Positions 1-10,200 of a DNA stretch of 64,000 bases are shown here, piece after piece (position 1 is the first letter of the stretch; each line of letters begins with the position of its first letter). The DNA is from UBA6176 sp032119375 (GTDB taxonomy: Bacteria; Verrucomicrobiota; Verrucomicrobiia; Limisphaerales; UBA9464). Made by a program: the position numbers and the translations under genes. The stretch is from positions 62,001 to 126,000 of the forward strand of contig CAYSGH010000001.1 of assembly GCA_964430505.1 (NCBI GenBank), in the 5' to 3' direction. The notes below the pieces were generated by a model. The model did no database searches. It saw only the letters and a program-made list of their open reading frames with translations, and was not told the DNA's origin.

Positions 1-987
1 GAGGTTGGCCTTGGCGGCGAGGATGCGGCCGAGCTCGGCGCATTCCTCGGGGTTGGTGCGCATCAGGGTGACCTGGGCGTTGTGTTGGTAGAACCGCCGT
101 CCTTGGTACCGCGCGGGCACGCTGGCGGGCTCGCCAAAGTTGACCATGTCGAGGCAGCCCGGCGTGAGGATGGCCGGGACGCCGCCCCGCGCCGCCGCCT
201 CAAGCCGCGTGGGACCCGCGCCCAGAACGCCCCCGGCGAGCTCGTCGGCCCACTCGGTGGTCGTGATGTCGAGGACGCCGGCGACCATGCCGGACTCGAC
301 CAAGGACTCGAGGGTGCGGCCGCCGATGCCGGTGGCGGCGAAGACGAGGACCTCGAACCCGGCGTCCTCGAGGATCCTGCGGGCGTGGGTGACGCAGGCG
401 GTGGTGTTGCCGAACTGGGAAGCGACGACGACGGGGCGGTCGGCGGCGCCCTCGGGCACGCGGGCCTCGACCATGCCGCAGATGGCCCCCGCCGCCTGGG
501 CCAGGAGGCGGCGCGCCAGGCGGTTGAGCCCGGCGACATCCACGACGCTGGGCATCATGACGATGTCCTTCACGCCGACGTAGGGGGCGGTGTTGCCGCT
601 GGCGAGCGTCGAGACCATGAGCTTGGGGAAGCCCACGGGCAGCGCGCGCATGGCCGCCGTGCCAATGGCCGTGCCCCCACCGCCGCCGAGCGAGACGATG
701 CCGTCGATGCGGCCCTCGCGTTGCAAGGCGGACACGATGGCGGGCGCGCCGCGCGTCATCAGGGCCACGGCCTCGCCGCGGTCCCTGCGTGCGGCGACCT
801 CGGCGAGGTTGCCGCCGCCGGCCGCCGCCACGGCCTCGCGGGGGATGTCCGCCGCCAGGGTGGCGGGCCCCAGCGTGCCGGCGTCCACGAGCAGCACCTT
901 GTGCCCGCGCTGCTCGATCAGCGACGCCACGTACCGATGCTCCTCGCCCTTCGTGTCGAACGTCCCAAGAACCGCGATCGTTGCCAT
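1..987 (-). CDS. Tm-1-like (UPF0261) ATP-binding protein, 3' end cut by window edge
   Basis: The first 329 codons of a minus-strand gene are present and reading continues off the window start. The protein begins MATIAVLGTFDTKGEEH and shows the N-terminal features of the UPF0261/Tm-1-like family: the GTFDTKG opening, a Gly-rich SLGGGGGTAIGTAAM segment near residue 135 and a second domain with FAATGIGGRTLESL. The family is about 400 residues long, so roughly 70 C-terminal residues are missing. The plant founder Tm-1 blocks tobamovirus replication; the bacterial role is not established, although ATP binding is known for the fold. A promoter-like TTGAAC-N18-TAGCGT lies just upstream and predicts a leader of only about 6 nt. 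The next gene upstream (sulfatase) is on the same strand, 71 nt away. Confidence 0.85.
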   Translation of the reverse strand, partial: MATIAVLGTFDTKGEEHRYVASLIEQRGHKVLLVDAGTLGPATLAADIPREAVAAAGGGNLAEVAARRDRGEAVALMTRGAPAIVSALQREGRIDGIVSLGGGGGTAIGTAAMRALPVGFPKLMVSTLASGNTAPYVGVKDIVMMPSVVDVAGLNRLARRLLAQAAGAICGMVEARVPEGAADRPVVVASQFGNTTACVTHARRILEDAGFEVLVFAATGIGGRTLESLVESGMVAGVLDITTTEWADELAGGVLGAGPTRLEAAARGGVPAILTPGCLDMVNFGEPASVPARYQGRRFYQHNAQVTLMRTNPEECAELGRILAAKANL

Positions 988-999
988 AGGAAAGTGGCC

Positions 1000-1029
1000 A
1001 CGCTATCCGGCCGCGTCCCCCGCGTTCAA
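1000..1029 (-). promoter_or_regulatory. Predicted promoter of the Tm-1-like gene
   Basis: On the minus strand a -35 box TTGAAC (1029-1024) and a -10 box TAGCGT (1005-1000) are separated by 18 nt. Transcription would start near 993, about 6 nt before the ATG at 987. The boxes match the pattern seen before several other genes in the window. Confidence 0.5.
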
Positions 1030-1058
1030 ACCCGATTCCCGGACTGCGCGTCGATGCG

Positions 1059-2405
1059 TCATCGGCGCGGCCCGGGCCACCATGCGTCCAGGCGGGCCGT
1101 CATCGAGCGGACCCGGCGGGGCTCGGCGGCCGCGAGGTCGCGGGCCTCGTGGGGATCCCGGGACACGCGGAACAACTGGGGCCGTTCGCCGGGCTCGTTA
1201 ACCGGATCGGGCACGATGAGCTTCCAGCCGTCGCGGACGATCCATCGCCAACGAAGGCCGTTCTCGGGGTGCTCGAGGTCGGGGATGTCGTGGAGGAAGC
1301 AGGCGCCGTGGACTTCCTTGCGACGTTGCACGGCGCGGGGGTCGAGCAGGTCGATGCCTTGGTGGCCGGGCGGTGGCTCGATGCCGGCACAGCGCAGCAA
1401 CGTGGGATACAGGTCGAGCGAGCTGACGGGGTGGTCGATGCGCTCGGGCCGTGCATGGCCGGGCCAACGGACCATGATGGGCGTGCGAAGGCCGCCGTCG
1501 TAGGGGGATTGCTTGGAACGAGGCGCGAACCGTGGCGAGTCCGGCGACTGGATCCAGCCGTTGTCGGTAACGAAGGCGACGACGGTGTTGTCGGAGAGGC
1601 CGCGCCGGTCGAGCTCGCCGAGGATCTCGCCGCAGGTCTCGTCGAACCATTCGATCATGGCCCAGTAACGGGCGACATGGACCGAGGGCGCCAGCGGCAG
1701 GTAGCGCGCGAGGATGCGTTCGGGCGGCGTATGCGGGTCATGGGGCATCATGGGCGCGTACCAGACCATCCACGGCTCCCCGGTGCGCGCCGTGTCGTCG
1801 AGGAAGTCGCGGATGGGCTGCAAGGTTTGTCGGCCGATGCGAAGGCCGTCGTCGCCATGGCGACCGGACTTGGACTCCTCGCCGAGGGTCATGCCGTCGG
1901 TGAAGCCGCCGTGGCGGAAGTGGCCTTGCCACCACTTGCCGGTCTGGAGGCAACGGTAGCCGTGCTGGGCGAGGAGTCGGGGCAAGGTGGGGAGCGTGGC
2001 GACGCGGGCGTTCATGCGGTCGCGTCCCGCGCGGAAGGCGTCCGAGGCATAGCGTGCAGGGCCGGAGAGTTGGGATGGGATGGGGGGGTCGTTGCCGGTG
2101 ATCCCGTGGGCGTAGGGCGGTCGGCCGGTGAGGATGGAGGCGAGGCTGGGGCAGCAGAGGCTGGAAGGCACGTAGCCTCGGGTGAAGACGCGTGATTGGC
2201 GGGCGAGGCGGTCGAGGTGCGGGGTGCAGACGACGGGGTGGCCCATGTGGCCGTGGTCGGTCCATGCCTGGTCGTCGGCGATGATGAGCAGGAGGTTTGG
2301 GGGGCGCGGGGTGAGGCGAGGGGGCGGCGTTGCATCGAGACGACGCTCGGGCGCGAGCGATGCAATCAGGACGAGGCACCAGGCCAGCCAACCGGGGAAG
2401 CGCAT
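1059..2405 (-). CDS. Secreted sulfatase (formylglycine-dependent type)
   Basis: A 448-residue alkaline-phosphatase-superfamily hydrolase expected to remove sulfate from a sulfated sugar or similar substrate outside the cytoplasm. The chosen ATG gives a clear signal peptide (MRFPGWLAWCLVLIASLA). Metal-binding Asp-Asp lies at residues 44-45 and the active-site segment LCCPSLASILTG at about 83-94. Cys84 would be converted to formylglycine; the usual Arg of CxPSR is Leu here, a variant I recall from one sulfatase subfamily. TGKWWQ and VTDNGW match further conserved blocks. Reading stays open far upstream of 2405, but that part is Pro/Arg-rich antisense of cmk and is not real. Substrate unknown. 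No formylglycine-generating enzyme gene is in the window. Confidence 0.88.
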   Translation of the reverse strand: MRFPGWLAWCLVLIASLAPERRLDATPPPRLTPRPPNLLLIIADDQAWTDHGHMGHPVVCTPHLDRLARQSRVFTRGYVPSSLCCPSLASILTGRPPYAHGITGNDPPIPSQLSGPARYASDAFRAGRDRMNARVATLPTLPRLLAQHGYRCLQTGKWWQGHFRHGGFTDGMTLGEESKSGRHGDDGLRIGRQTLQPIRDFLDDTARTGEPWMVWYAPMMPHDPHTPPERILARYLPLAPSVHVARYWAMIEWFDETCGEILGELDRRGLSDNTVVAFVTDNGWIQSPDSPRFAPRSKQSPYDGGLRTPIMVRWPGHARPERIDHPVSSLDLYPTLLRCAGIEPPPGHQGIDLLDPRAVQRRKEVHGACFLHDIPDLEHPENGLRWRWIVRDGWKLIVPDPVNEPGERPQLFRVSRDPHEARDLAAAEPRRVRSMTARLDAWWPGPRR

Positions 2406-2485
2406 GGGAGGATGGAAGCCGCACGGGGCGGCGTGTTGCAACGCGTTCTGGAAGCGGGTGACAGGAAAAGGCAGGGTTGCCCGGC

Positions 2486-3166
2486 ATGTTGGAACGAGTG
2501 ATCGCGATCGACGGCGGTGCCGCCACGGGCAAGAGCACGGCCATGGTGCGGCTGAGCCGTCACCTAGGGTGGCGGGGCATCTCGACCGGGCACGTGTACC
2601 GGGCGGCAACGATGCTCGCGATGGCGGAGGGGATCGGGCCGGCGGATGCGGCGGGGCGGCTGGCGGAGCGGCTGCGTGCCGGGGCGTTGGACTACGACGT
2701 CGAGGCGCAGGCCTATGGGATCCGGGATGCCTCGGGCGGGCTGCGCCTGCTGGCCGTGGAGGCGTTGACGTCGCCGGAGGTATCCGCGTTGACGCCGCAG
2801 TACAGCCGGGTGCCGGAGGTCCGGGCGGCGTTGCTGGACTTCCAGCGCGGGTTGTTTGCCGAGCCAGGGTTGGTCGCGGACGGGCGCGACTGCGGCACGG
2901 TGGTGTTTCCCAACGCGCGGTTGAAGGTGTGGCTGGAGGTCGATCCCGTGGAGGCGGCGCGGCGGCTGGAGCGTGGCCTTGGGATGACATTTGCCGCCGC
3001 CTACGCGGACGTGCTGGAACGCAACCTCGCGGACCGGAATCGCCCGAACCCGATGCGTCCAGCGGAGGATGCGCTGGTGATGGACACGACGCGGCTGACG
3101 CCGGACGAGGTGTTGCGGGTGTTGGTGGAGCTGGCGCGGCGGCGGGGGTTTGTCCGGGGGGCGTAG
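2486..3166 (+). CDS. cmk: Cytidylate kinase
   Basis: Transfers phosphate from ATP to CMP or dCMP in pyrimidine nucleotide salvage and synthesis (cytoplasm). The 226-residue protein has the P-loop GGAATGKST near its N-terminus, a DGRDCGTVVFP segment matching the DGRDxGT motif of the family, and a C-terminal segment with RNxxDRNR that resembles the Arg-rich lid. Length fits the family (about 220). An in-frame TTG at 2477 is possible; I chose the ATG at 2486 because an AGGG lies 9 nt upstream. The gene is divergent from the sulfatase, with 80 nt between their starts, and is followed by a low-complexity spacer before rex. Confidence 0.9.
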   Translation: MLERVIAIDGGAATGKSTAMVRLSRHLGWRGISTGHVYRAATMLAMAEGIGPADAAGRLAERLRAGALDYDVEAQAYGIRDASGGLRLLAVEALTSPEVSALTPQYSRVPEVRAALLDFQRGLFAEPGLVADGRDCGTVVFPNARLKVWLEVDPVEAARRLERGLGMTFAAAYADVLERNLADRNRPNPMRPAEDALVMDTTRLTPDEVLRVLVELARRRGFVRGA

Positions 3167-3216
3167 CGGGAAGCGGGAAGCGGGAAGCGAGGGGCGGGGG
3201 GGCGGGGGGGCGGGGC
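3166..3216. repeat. GCGGGAA heptamer tandem repeat and G-rich tract
   Basis: Immediately after the cmk stop there are three perfect copies of the 7-mer GCGGGAA (3166-3186), a degenerate fourth, then G-runs of 5-7 separated by single C. A reverse-complement version of the same repeat occurs at 23371-23402. The tract could form G-quadruplex-like structure on the plus strand; no other function can be read from it. Confidence 0.75.
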
Positions 3217-3314
3217 TCGATTCGTCACCCTCACCTGCGGGATGCAGGGGTCTCGTGGGAGGTGGCGCCGACGGGATTGCGGCCCGGCCCCGTGCGTGGG
3301 CAGGATGGGCCGGA

Positions 3315-3947
3315 TTGAAGAAGGGCACCCGGCCAGAGATCCCGCGCAAGACGGTGTATCGCCTGAGCGTTTACCTGCGCTGCTTGCAGCGGCTGAAGCA
3401 AAACCAGCTCCAGACGGTGAGCTCGGAGGCTCTGGCGCGCGCCGCCGGGGTGAAGCCCACGCAGTTGCGCAAGGACCTCACGTACTTTGGGCAGTTCGGG
3501 ACCCGGGGGCTGGGATATGACGTGGACCAGCTTGGGCGGATGATCGGGGATCTTCTCGGCACGTCCCGGCTCCAGCCGGTCATCCTCGTGGGCGTGGGCA
3601 ACCTGGGCGCCGCGCTCCTCCAGTACCGCGGCTTCGAGCAGGAGGGCTTCGAGATCGTCGCGGCCTTCGACGCCGAGCCAGCCCGCGCCCGCGAGCGCAC
3701 CCAGAAGGTCTCCGTGCATTCCATGGAGCGGGTGGGCGACGTCATCCGGAAACACCACGTGCGCATGGCGATCGTGGCCGTGCCCGGGGCCGGCGCGCAG
3801 GAGGTGGTGAACGCCCTCGTGGAGGAGGGGGTCGTGGGCATCCTCAACTTCGCACCCATCATCCCGCACGTGCCCGAGCACGTGACCGTCAACAACGTGA
3901 ACCTCGCCATCGAGCTCGAGAACCTTTCGTACTTCGTCCAGGAATAG
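3315..3947 (+). CDS. rex: Redox-sensing transcriptional repressor Rex
   Basis: Rex is a dimeric DNA-binding protein that reads the NADH/NAD+ ratio and typically represses respiratory or fermentative genes. The 210-residue product has the N-terminal winged helix (IPRKTVYRLSVYLRCL, then a recognition region containing GVKPTQLRKDLTYFGQFG) and a Rossmann NAD-binding domain with VGVGNLGAAL near residue 95. The C-terminal helix that swaps between subunits is present (NLAIELENLSYFV). The reading frame is open further upstream, but residues before the TTG at 3315 are repeat-derived and the family begins close to here; the start is therefore a choice. Only 4 nt separate it from rlmN. I found no obvious Rex operator in the window. 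Confidence 0.9.
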   Translation: MKKGTRPEIPRKTVYRLSVYLRCLQRLKQNQLQTVSSEALARAAGVKPTQLRKDLTYFGQFGTRGLGYDVDQLGRMIGDLLGTSRLQPVILVGVGNLGAALLQYRGFEQEGFEIVAAFDAEPARARERTQKVSVHSMERVGDVIRKHHVRMAIVAVPGAGAQEVVNALVEEGVVGILNFAPIIPHVPEHVTVNNVNLAIELENLSYFVQE

Positions 3948-3951
3948 CCCC

Positions 3952-5118
3952 ATGCCCACCGACATCCGCAACGAGACCCGCGAGGCCCTGCTGGCACGGC
4001 TTGCCGGCGAGCCGGCCTACCGCGTGGACCAAGTCCTGGGCTGGGTTTGGCAGCGCCGCGCCATGGCCTGGGACGAGATGACCAACGTCCCCCGCGCCCT
4101 GCGCGAACGACTGGCCGCCGCGCTGTCCATCGGGCGCATCGAGCCCGTGCGCGTCCAGGGCTCGCGCGACACCACCCGCAAGTTCCTCTGGCGCCTGCAG
4201 GACGGGGCCATGGTCGAGTCCGTCCTCATCCCAGCCAACCCGGCCCTCTATGGGGACGCCGCCGACCGCCACACGCTGTGCGTCAGCACGCAGGTGGGCT
4301 GCGCCTACGGCTGCCGCTTCTGCGCGTCCGGCCTCGACGGGTGGAAGCGCAACCTCGCCCCATGGGAGATCGCCGGGCAGGTGCTCGCCGTGGAGCGATG
4401 GGGGGCTGCGAACGACGCCGCCCCCCCGCCGGAGACCACCACGAACGGCAGCCCCGACGCCGGGCCGCCCCCCCCCCGCAAGCCCGCGCCCGGCGTGCGA
4501 CGGATGGTCAACAACCTCGTCATCATGGGCATGGGCGAGCCCATGGCCAACTACGACAACCTCATGGTTGCCCTGCGTGCCCTCAACGCCCCGTGGGGCG
4601 GCGGCATCGGCGCCCGAAAGGTCACCATCTCCACCTCAGGCGTCGTCCCCGGCATCCGGCGCCTCGCGTCCGAGCCCGAGCAGTTCCAGCTCGCCATCTC
4701 GCTGCACGGGGCGACCGACGACGTCCGGGGCCGGATCATGCCGGTGAACCGCAAGTATCCCATCCGGGACCTCGTGGCGGCCTGCTCGGACTACGTGGCG
4801 CGGCGCGGGCGCATGATCACCCTCGAGTACATCTTGATCGAGAGCGTCAACGACGACGTCTCGATGGCCGCGCCGCTCGTCGCCATCGCGAGACAGCTCC
4901 GCGCCAAGGTGAACCTCATCCCCTACAACGCGGTCGAAGGACTGGAATGGCGTCGCCCCGGCCCGGAGGCGTGCCGTGCCTTCGCCGACGCCGTGGAGTC
5001 CGGCGGCGTCCCCACGACCCTCCGGATGGAGAAGGGGCACGACATCGACGCCGCCTGCGGCCAGCTTCGGCTCCGAACCGAGCGCGACCTCGAAGCCGGA
5101 GCCCCGACCGCGGCCTAG
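3952..5118 (+). CDS. rlmN: 23S rRNA (adenine-2503-C2) methyltransferase RlmN
   Basis: A radical SAM enzyme that methylates A2503 of 23S rRNA and, in some bacteria, A37 of certain tRNAs. The [4Fe-4S] motif CxxxCxxC is at Cys117, Cys121 and Cys124. The two mechanistic cysteines are present: one seven residues before the cluster motif (Cys110, in TLCVSTQVGC) and one near the C-terminus (Cys369, in DAACGQL). A Pro-rich insert of about 30 residues (around 155-185, containing APPPETTTNG and PDAGPPPP) interrupts the barrel just before the conserved NNLVIMGMGEP block and is not usual for the family. It follows rex by 4 nt, so the two are probably cotranscribed. Confidence 0.94.
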   Translation: MPTDIRNETREALLARLAGEPAYRVDQVLGWVWQRRAMAWDEMTNVPRALRERLAAALSIGRIEPVRVQGSRDTTRKFLWRLQDGAMVESVLIPANPALYGDAADRHTLCVSTQVGCAYGCRFCASGLDGWKRNLAPWEIAGQVLAVERWGAANDAAPPPETTTNGSPDAGPPPPRKPAPGVRRMVNNLVIMGMGEPMANYDNLMVALRALNAPWGGGIGARKVTISTSGVVPGIRRLASEPEQFQLAISLHGATDDVRGRIMPVNRKYPIRDLVAACSDYVARRGRMITLEYILIESVNDDVSMAAPLVAIARQLRAKVNLIPYNAVEGLEWRRPGPEACRAFADAVESGGVPTTLRMEKGHDIDAACGQLRLRTERDLEAGAPTAA

Positions 5119-5214
5119 AAGCCCACATCGGCACGGAACCACGACGGGCGCGGGCTCCGGGCGGCTCCGGGCCAACCCTCCATCGGCGGTTCCGATTGAA
5201 GCCCGGGGGCATTC

Positions 5215-5242
5215 TTGACCGTCCTAGGTGCGTGCATAGTCT
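5215..5242 (+). promoter_or_regulatory. Predicted promoter of the cytochrome operon (leaderless)
   Basis: TTGACC (5215-5220), a 16-nt spacer and TAGTCT (5237-5242) lie directly before the ATG at 5250. The expected transcription start is about 5249, so the message would have essentially no 5' leader. There is no Shine-Dalgarno sequence at this start. Confidence 0.55.
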
Positions 5243-5249
5243 CGACGCG

Positions 5250-7199
5250 ATGCCGCGCGTTCCCCTGGTTCGGTTCATGGTGCTTGCCCTTGCCTGCCTG
5301 GGCGGGTCGTTTTTCGTGGATGCAGCCGAGCGGCCCACGGGCCTGGCGGTGACGTTTGCATCCAACGGGGCGAGCGACACGACCTCATGGCCCGGCGTCC
5401 ACCTCCACGTGGCATCGGGCCAGCCGCCGTCGCCCTTCGTCCCCCCCGGGGCCTTCACCGCGACGTGGAATGGCTACGTGAACTCCGAGCTGCGTTCCGA
5501 GTATACGTTCCACGTCGAGGGCTCCGGGGAGGTCGTGGTGGAAGTGAACGGCGCGTCCGTCGCGTCCGGCGCGGCGGCCGCAGGCAAGCCGCTCTCCTCG
5601 GGGCCGGTGAAGCTCAACAAGGGCGCCAATGCCCTGCGCGTCGCGTACAAGAGCCCTGCCGCCGGCGACGCCGTCGTCCGCCTCTACTGGTCCAACGCCG
5701 AGACGCCGCGCAACCCGGTGCCGTCGGCGGCCCTGGCACATGACGAGTCAGAGGCCCTCAAGTCCGGCGAGCGGGTGCGCGAGGGACGCGGCCTGTTCCT
5801 CGACCTCCGCTGCGTGCGTTGCCATGACGCCGGCGAGCGCGCGTCGGTGCCGGAGCTGGCGATGGATGCGCCCACGTTCGCGGGCATTGGCTCGCGGCTG
5901 GGCGCGTCCTGGATGGCCCGGTGGATTGCCGACCCCGCGTCCGTGCGCCCCGGGACGCCCATGCCTCGCATGGTGCATGGGCCGGAGGCAGCCACGCAGG
6001 CGAAGGCGATGGCGGCGTTCTTGTCGTCGTTGCGCGAGCCCAACGTTCAGGCGGCGAAGGAGGGCGACGCCGAGCAAGGCAAGGCGCTGTTCGAGAAGCT
6101 TCATTGCATCGCGTGCCATCCGTCGCCCGAGGGCGGCGAGGCCGAGCCCGGCAAGGTGTCGCACAAGCAGGTGAAGGCGAAGTTCCGGCCGGGCGCCTTG
6201 GCGGCGTTCCTGTCGCGGCCCTCGGAGCACTTCCAATGGACGCGGATGCCGGACTTCCGGCTGGGTGCGGAGGAATCGGCGCACCTGGCGGCCTACCTGG
6301 CAAAGCACGCGGAGGGCGACGCGCCGGCGGAGGGCGATTCGGAGGCTGCGCTGCGGGACGAGGGCAAGCGGTTGGTGGAGACGACCGGTTGCCTGCAATG
6401 CCATGCGCTGCCCGGCGGCAAGCCTTCGGGCAGGTCGCGTCCGTTGTCCCAGTTGGCGGGGGACACGTGGTCCGGCGGTTGCATGGCGGACACGCCGGTC
6501 GGTGGCAAGGTCCCGGCCTATGCCCTGACGTCGGCCCAGCGGGACGCGTTGCGGGCGTTCGCCAAGACGGACCGCGCGTCGTTGGGCCGGCACGTGGCGT
6601 CGGAGTTTGTCGAGCGTCAGTCGGCGGCGCTGCGATGCGCGGAGTGCCATGGCAAGCACGAGGGCTTCCCCGCGTGGGAGCTGCTGGGCGGCAAGCTCCG
6701 GCCCGAATGGGCCGCCGGCTTCATCGCGGGCAAGCCCATGCCCAAGCCGCGCCCGTGGCTGGAGTCGCGCATGCCGGGCTTCCCGGCGTATGCGAATGCC
6801 CTGGCCGAGGGCCTGGCGACACGGCACGGCTGGCCTGCGCAGACGCCCCAGGAGCCGCCGTCGGTCGCCGCCGACGCGGAGAAGGGCCGCAAGCTGGTGA
6901 GCGCCAATGGCGGGTTTTCGTGCGTGTCGTGCCACGGGTTCGCGGACTTCGGGGCGACGGCCGTCTTCGAGGCCCCGGGGATCAACCTCGCCCTGTCCTT
7001 CGAGCGGTTGCAGCCGGACTTCTACCGCCGTTGGCTGCGCAGCCCGCTAAGCATCGATCCCAACACGAAGATGCCCGTGTACTTCGACGAGCAAGGCAAG
7101 AGCCCGTTGCCCGAGTTCTTTGATGGCGACGGCCCGCGTACCATCCATGGCATCTGGGAATACCTGAAGCTCGGCCATGCCATGCCCAAGCCGGAGTGA
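5250..7199 (+). CDS. Secreted PA14-domain pentahaem cytochrome c
   Basis: A 649-residue exported protein with a signal peptide (MPRVPLVRFMVLALACLGG). Residues about 28-150 look like a PA14-type carbohydrate-binding beta domain (TWNGYVNSELRSEYTFHV, later VVRLYWSN). Five CxxCH haem c sites follow: CVRCH near residue 188, CIACH 286, CLQCH 381, CAECH 463 and CVSCH 558. Each is embedded in a small cytochrome c-like module, and several are followed by a Met-rich MP segment that could supply the distal ligand. It is the first gene of a three-gene unit with the DUF1549/DUF1553 and DUF1501 proteins, families usually found together in PVC bacteria. Probable role: periplasmic electron transfer linked to carbohydrate handling. 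The combination is inferred, not established. Confidence 0.82.
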   Translation: MPRVPLVRFMVLALACLGGSFFVDAAERPTGLAVTFASNGASDTTSWPGVHLHVASGQPPSPFVPPGAFTATWNGYVNSELRSEYTFHVEGSGEVVVEVNGASVASGAAAAGKPLSSGPVKLNKGANALRVAYKSPAAGDAVVRLYWSNAETPRNPVPSAALAHDESEALKSGERVREGRGLFLDLRCVRCHDAGERASVPELAMDAPTFAGIGSRLGASWMARWIADPASVRPGTPMPRMVHGPEAATQAKAMAAFLSSLREPNVQAAKEGDAEQGKALFEKLHCIACHPSPEGGEAEPGKVSHKQVKAKFRPGALAAFLSRPSEHFQWTRMPDFRLGAEESAHLAAYLAKHAEGDAPAEGDSEAALRDEGKRLVETTGCLQCHALPGGKPSGRSRPLSQLAGDTWSGGCMADTPVGGKVPAYALTSAQRDALRAFAKTDRASLGRHVASEFVERQSAALRCAECHGKHEGFPAWELLGGKLRPEWAAGFIAGKPMPKPRPWLESRMPGFPAYANALAEGLATRHGWPAQTPQEPPSVAADAEKGRKLVSANGGFSCVSCHGFADFGATAVFEAPGINLALSFERLQPDFYRRWLRSPLSIDPNTKMPVYFDEQGKSPLPEFFDGDGPRTIHGIWEYLKLGHAMPKPE

Positions 7200-7224
7200 A
7201 CCCTGGAAAACCACCTTCCCCGCC

Positions 7225-10200
7225 ATGCCCTTCCTGAATCCCTCGATCCGCCGCCTGTTCGCGTGGGCCGCCGTGTTGCCCTCTCTCGCGGCCGCCGCCG
7301 TCGCGGCCGACCCCGCACGGCTGGACTTCAATCGCGACGTCCGCCCGATCCTCGCGGAGCATTGCCTCAACTGCCATGGCTTCGATGACCGAACCCGCAA
7401 GGGCGGCCTGCGCCTCGACCGCGCGGAGGACGCGTGGAAGGGCGGCAAGTCGGGACGCCCGGCCATCGTGCCCGGAAAGGCGGCCGAGTCCGAGTTGGTC
7501 AAGCGCCTGCGCACGACGGACCCCGACGACCGGATGCCGCCCGAGGAGAAGGGCGTGCCGTTGACGGACGCCCAGCGGGCGACCTTGGAGCGATGGGTGG
7601 CGGAGGGGGGCGAATATCGGCCTCATTGGGCCTTCCTTCGCCCGGAGCCGCAGCCCGTGCCGGCCGTGAAAAAGGAGGGATGGGCACGAAGCCCCCTCGA
7701 CGCGTTTGTCCTGGCACGCATGGAACGCGAGGGGCTCGAACCCCGGCCCGAGGCTGATCGCACCACCTTGGCCCGGCGGTTGTCGCTGGACCTGACCGGG
7801 CTTCCGCCCAAGCCCGAGGAGATCGACGCGTTCGTCGCGGACACGGCACCCAACGCCTACGAGCGGTTGGTGGACCGTCTGCTGGCCTCGGCCCGCTACG
7901 GCGAGCGCATGGCCGTGGATTGGCTGGATGCGGCCCGTTATGCGGACACGCATGGCTACCACATCGACTCGGCGCGCGACATGACGTCCTGGCGCGACGG
8001 CGTGATCCGTGCGTTCAACGACAACCAGCGCTATGACCAGTTCACCGTCGAGCAGATCGCCGGCGACCTGCTCCCCGAAGCCACGGAGGCCCAGAAGGTC
8101 GCCTCGGGCTTCAATCGCAATCACATGATCAACTACGAGGGCGGCGCCATCCCGGAGGAGTACCACACCGCCTACATCGTGGACCGGATCAACACGACCT
8201 CCACGGTGTGGCTTGGCCTCACCGTCGCGTGCGCCCAATGCCATGACCACAAGTACGACCCCATCACGACCCGGGACTACTACGGCATGTACGCGATCTT
8301 CAATGGCGTCCCCGAGAACGGCCTCGACGGCCGGAACGGCAACGCCGTCCCCGTCGTGCGCCTTCCCAAGGCCGAGCAAGCCGCCGAGTCCGAGCGCCTT
8401 GCCGCCCTCGTGCGCACGGCCGAGGCGCGCCTCGCGAGCCCGCCGCCCGAGGTGCGGGAGGCCCAGCGGGAATGGGAGCAGTCCTTGTCCAAGGCCGGGG
8501 CCGCATGGAACGTCGCCCGCCTTGCCAAGGCCGAGTCGTCCGCCGGGGCGCGCATGGAGGAACAAAAGGACGGTTCCTGGTTCGTCCCGTTGCCCGCCGC
8601 CCCGCGCGAGGATTACGTGCTCACGCTGCCGCCCGTCGATGCTCCCATCACCGGCGTGCGCATCGAGGCGTTGCCCGACGACCGCCTGCCCTCGAAGGGC
8701 CCGGGACGATTCGACAACGGCAACATCGTCCTCGGCGAGGTGGTGGCCACCTCGGGGGGCCGCACGCTTTCGTGGAAGTCAGCCAGCGCAAGCCACAGCC
8801 AGGACGGGTACCCCGTCGCCAAGGCCATCGATGGCGACCTGGCGACCGGCTGGGCGATCCTGCCGCGGGCCGGCAAGGCGTCGTCGGCCGTGTTCGCGCT
8901 TTCCGAGCCCGTCATGGCAGGCACCGCGCAGCTCGTCGTCACGCTTCGCTTCAGCCCCGCCTTCGACCGGCATTCGCTGGGCCGATTCCGCGTGTCCGTG
9001 ACGTCGGAGGCCAACCCGCAGGATGCGGCCGACGTGCCGGAGGCCATCCGCGCGATCGCACGGGTCGAGCCCTCGGCGCGGACGGCGGAGCAAGGGAAGG
9101 ACATCACACGACATTACCAGGAGCAGGTGTCGCCGGTGATGCGCCGCCTGCGCGAGGAGGTCGCGGCGGCCAAGAAGGCCCGGGACGACCATGAGAGGGC
9201 CATCCCCACAAGCATGGTGATGGCGGAGATGGCCAAGCCACGCGACACGTTCGTGCTGGTGCGCGGCCAATACGACAAGAAGGGCGAGAAGGTCGGGCGC
9301 ACGCTGCTGTCGGCGTTGCCGGGGTTGCCGGGCGGGGGCGAGGCGGACCGATTGGCGTTGGCGCGTTGGCTCGTGTCGCCGGAACAGCCCCTGACGGCGC
9401 GCGTCACGGCGAACCGCTTCTGGCAGATGCTGTTCGGCAACGGGTTGGTGAAGTCCGCCGAGAACTTCGGGACGCAGGGCGACCTGCCGAGCCACCCGGA
9501 GCTGCTGGACTGGCTGGCGCTGGAGCTGGTGCGGACGGGATGGGACGTGAAGGGCTTCCTGAAGATGGTGGTGACGAGCGCCACGTACCGGCAGGACAGC
9601 CGCGCGCCGCGGACGCTGTATGAGCGCGACCCCGAGAACCGGTTGCTGGCGCGCGGGCCGCGCATCCGGTTGCAGGCCGAGTTCCTGCGGGACCTTGCCT
9701 TGAGCGCCTCGGGCTTGCTGGACGACCGCATTGGCGGGCCGCCGGTGTTCCCGTACCAGCCAGCCGGGCTATGGGAGGAGCTGATGTCGCGCGAGGACAA
9801 CGACGCGTTCACGGCACAGAAGTATGTTCCCAGCAAGGGGCGCGACCTGTACCGGCGCACGATGTACACGTTCATCAAGCGCACGTCGCCGCACCCGAGC
9901 CTGAGCAACTTCGACGCGCCGGACCGACAGGTGTGCAGCGTCCGCCGCCCGCGCACGAACACGCCGTTGCAGGCGCTCGCCCTGATGAACGACCCCACCT
10001 ACGTCGAGGCCGCACGGCACTTGGCGGCGCGCATGGTGGGCTCGGGCGAAACGGCAGAGGCCCGCATCGCCAGCGGTTTCCGGCGCGTCCTGGGTCGCCT
10101 GCCCACGGCCCGGGAAACGGCGGTTCTGGCGCGGCTGCACCAGGATCAACGCGAGGTCTTCCTGAAGGACGCCGAGGCGGCCCGGCGGCTGTTGTCGGTG

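Noticed and set aside
3166..3314. Rex operator in the rex upstream region
   Set aside because: No TTGTGA-type palindrome is visible there or upstream of other respiratory genes in the window.
4047..5249. Extension of the pentahaem cytochrome back through rlmN
   Set aside because: The added residues are rlmN in another frame; the signal peptide starts at 5250.
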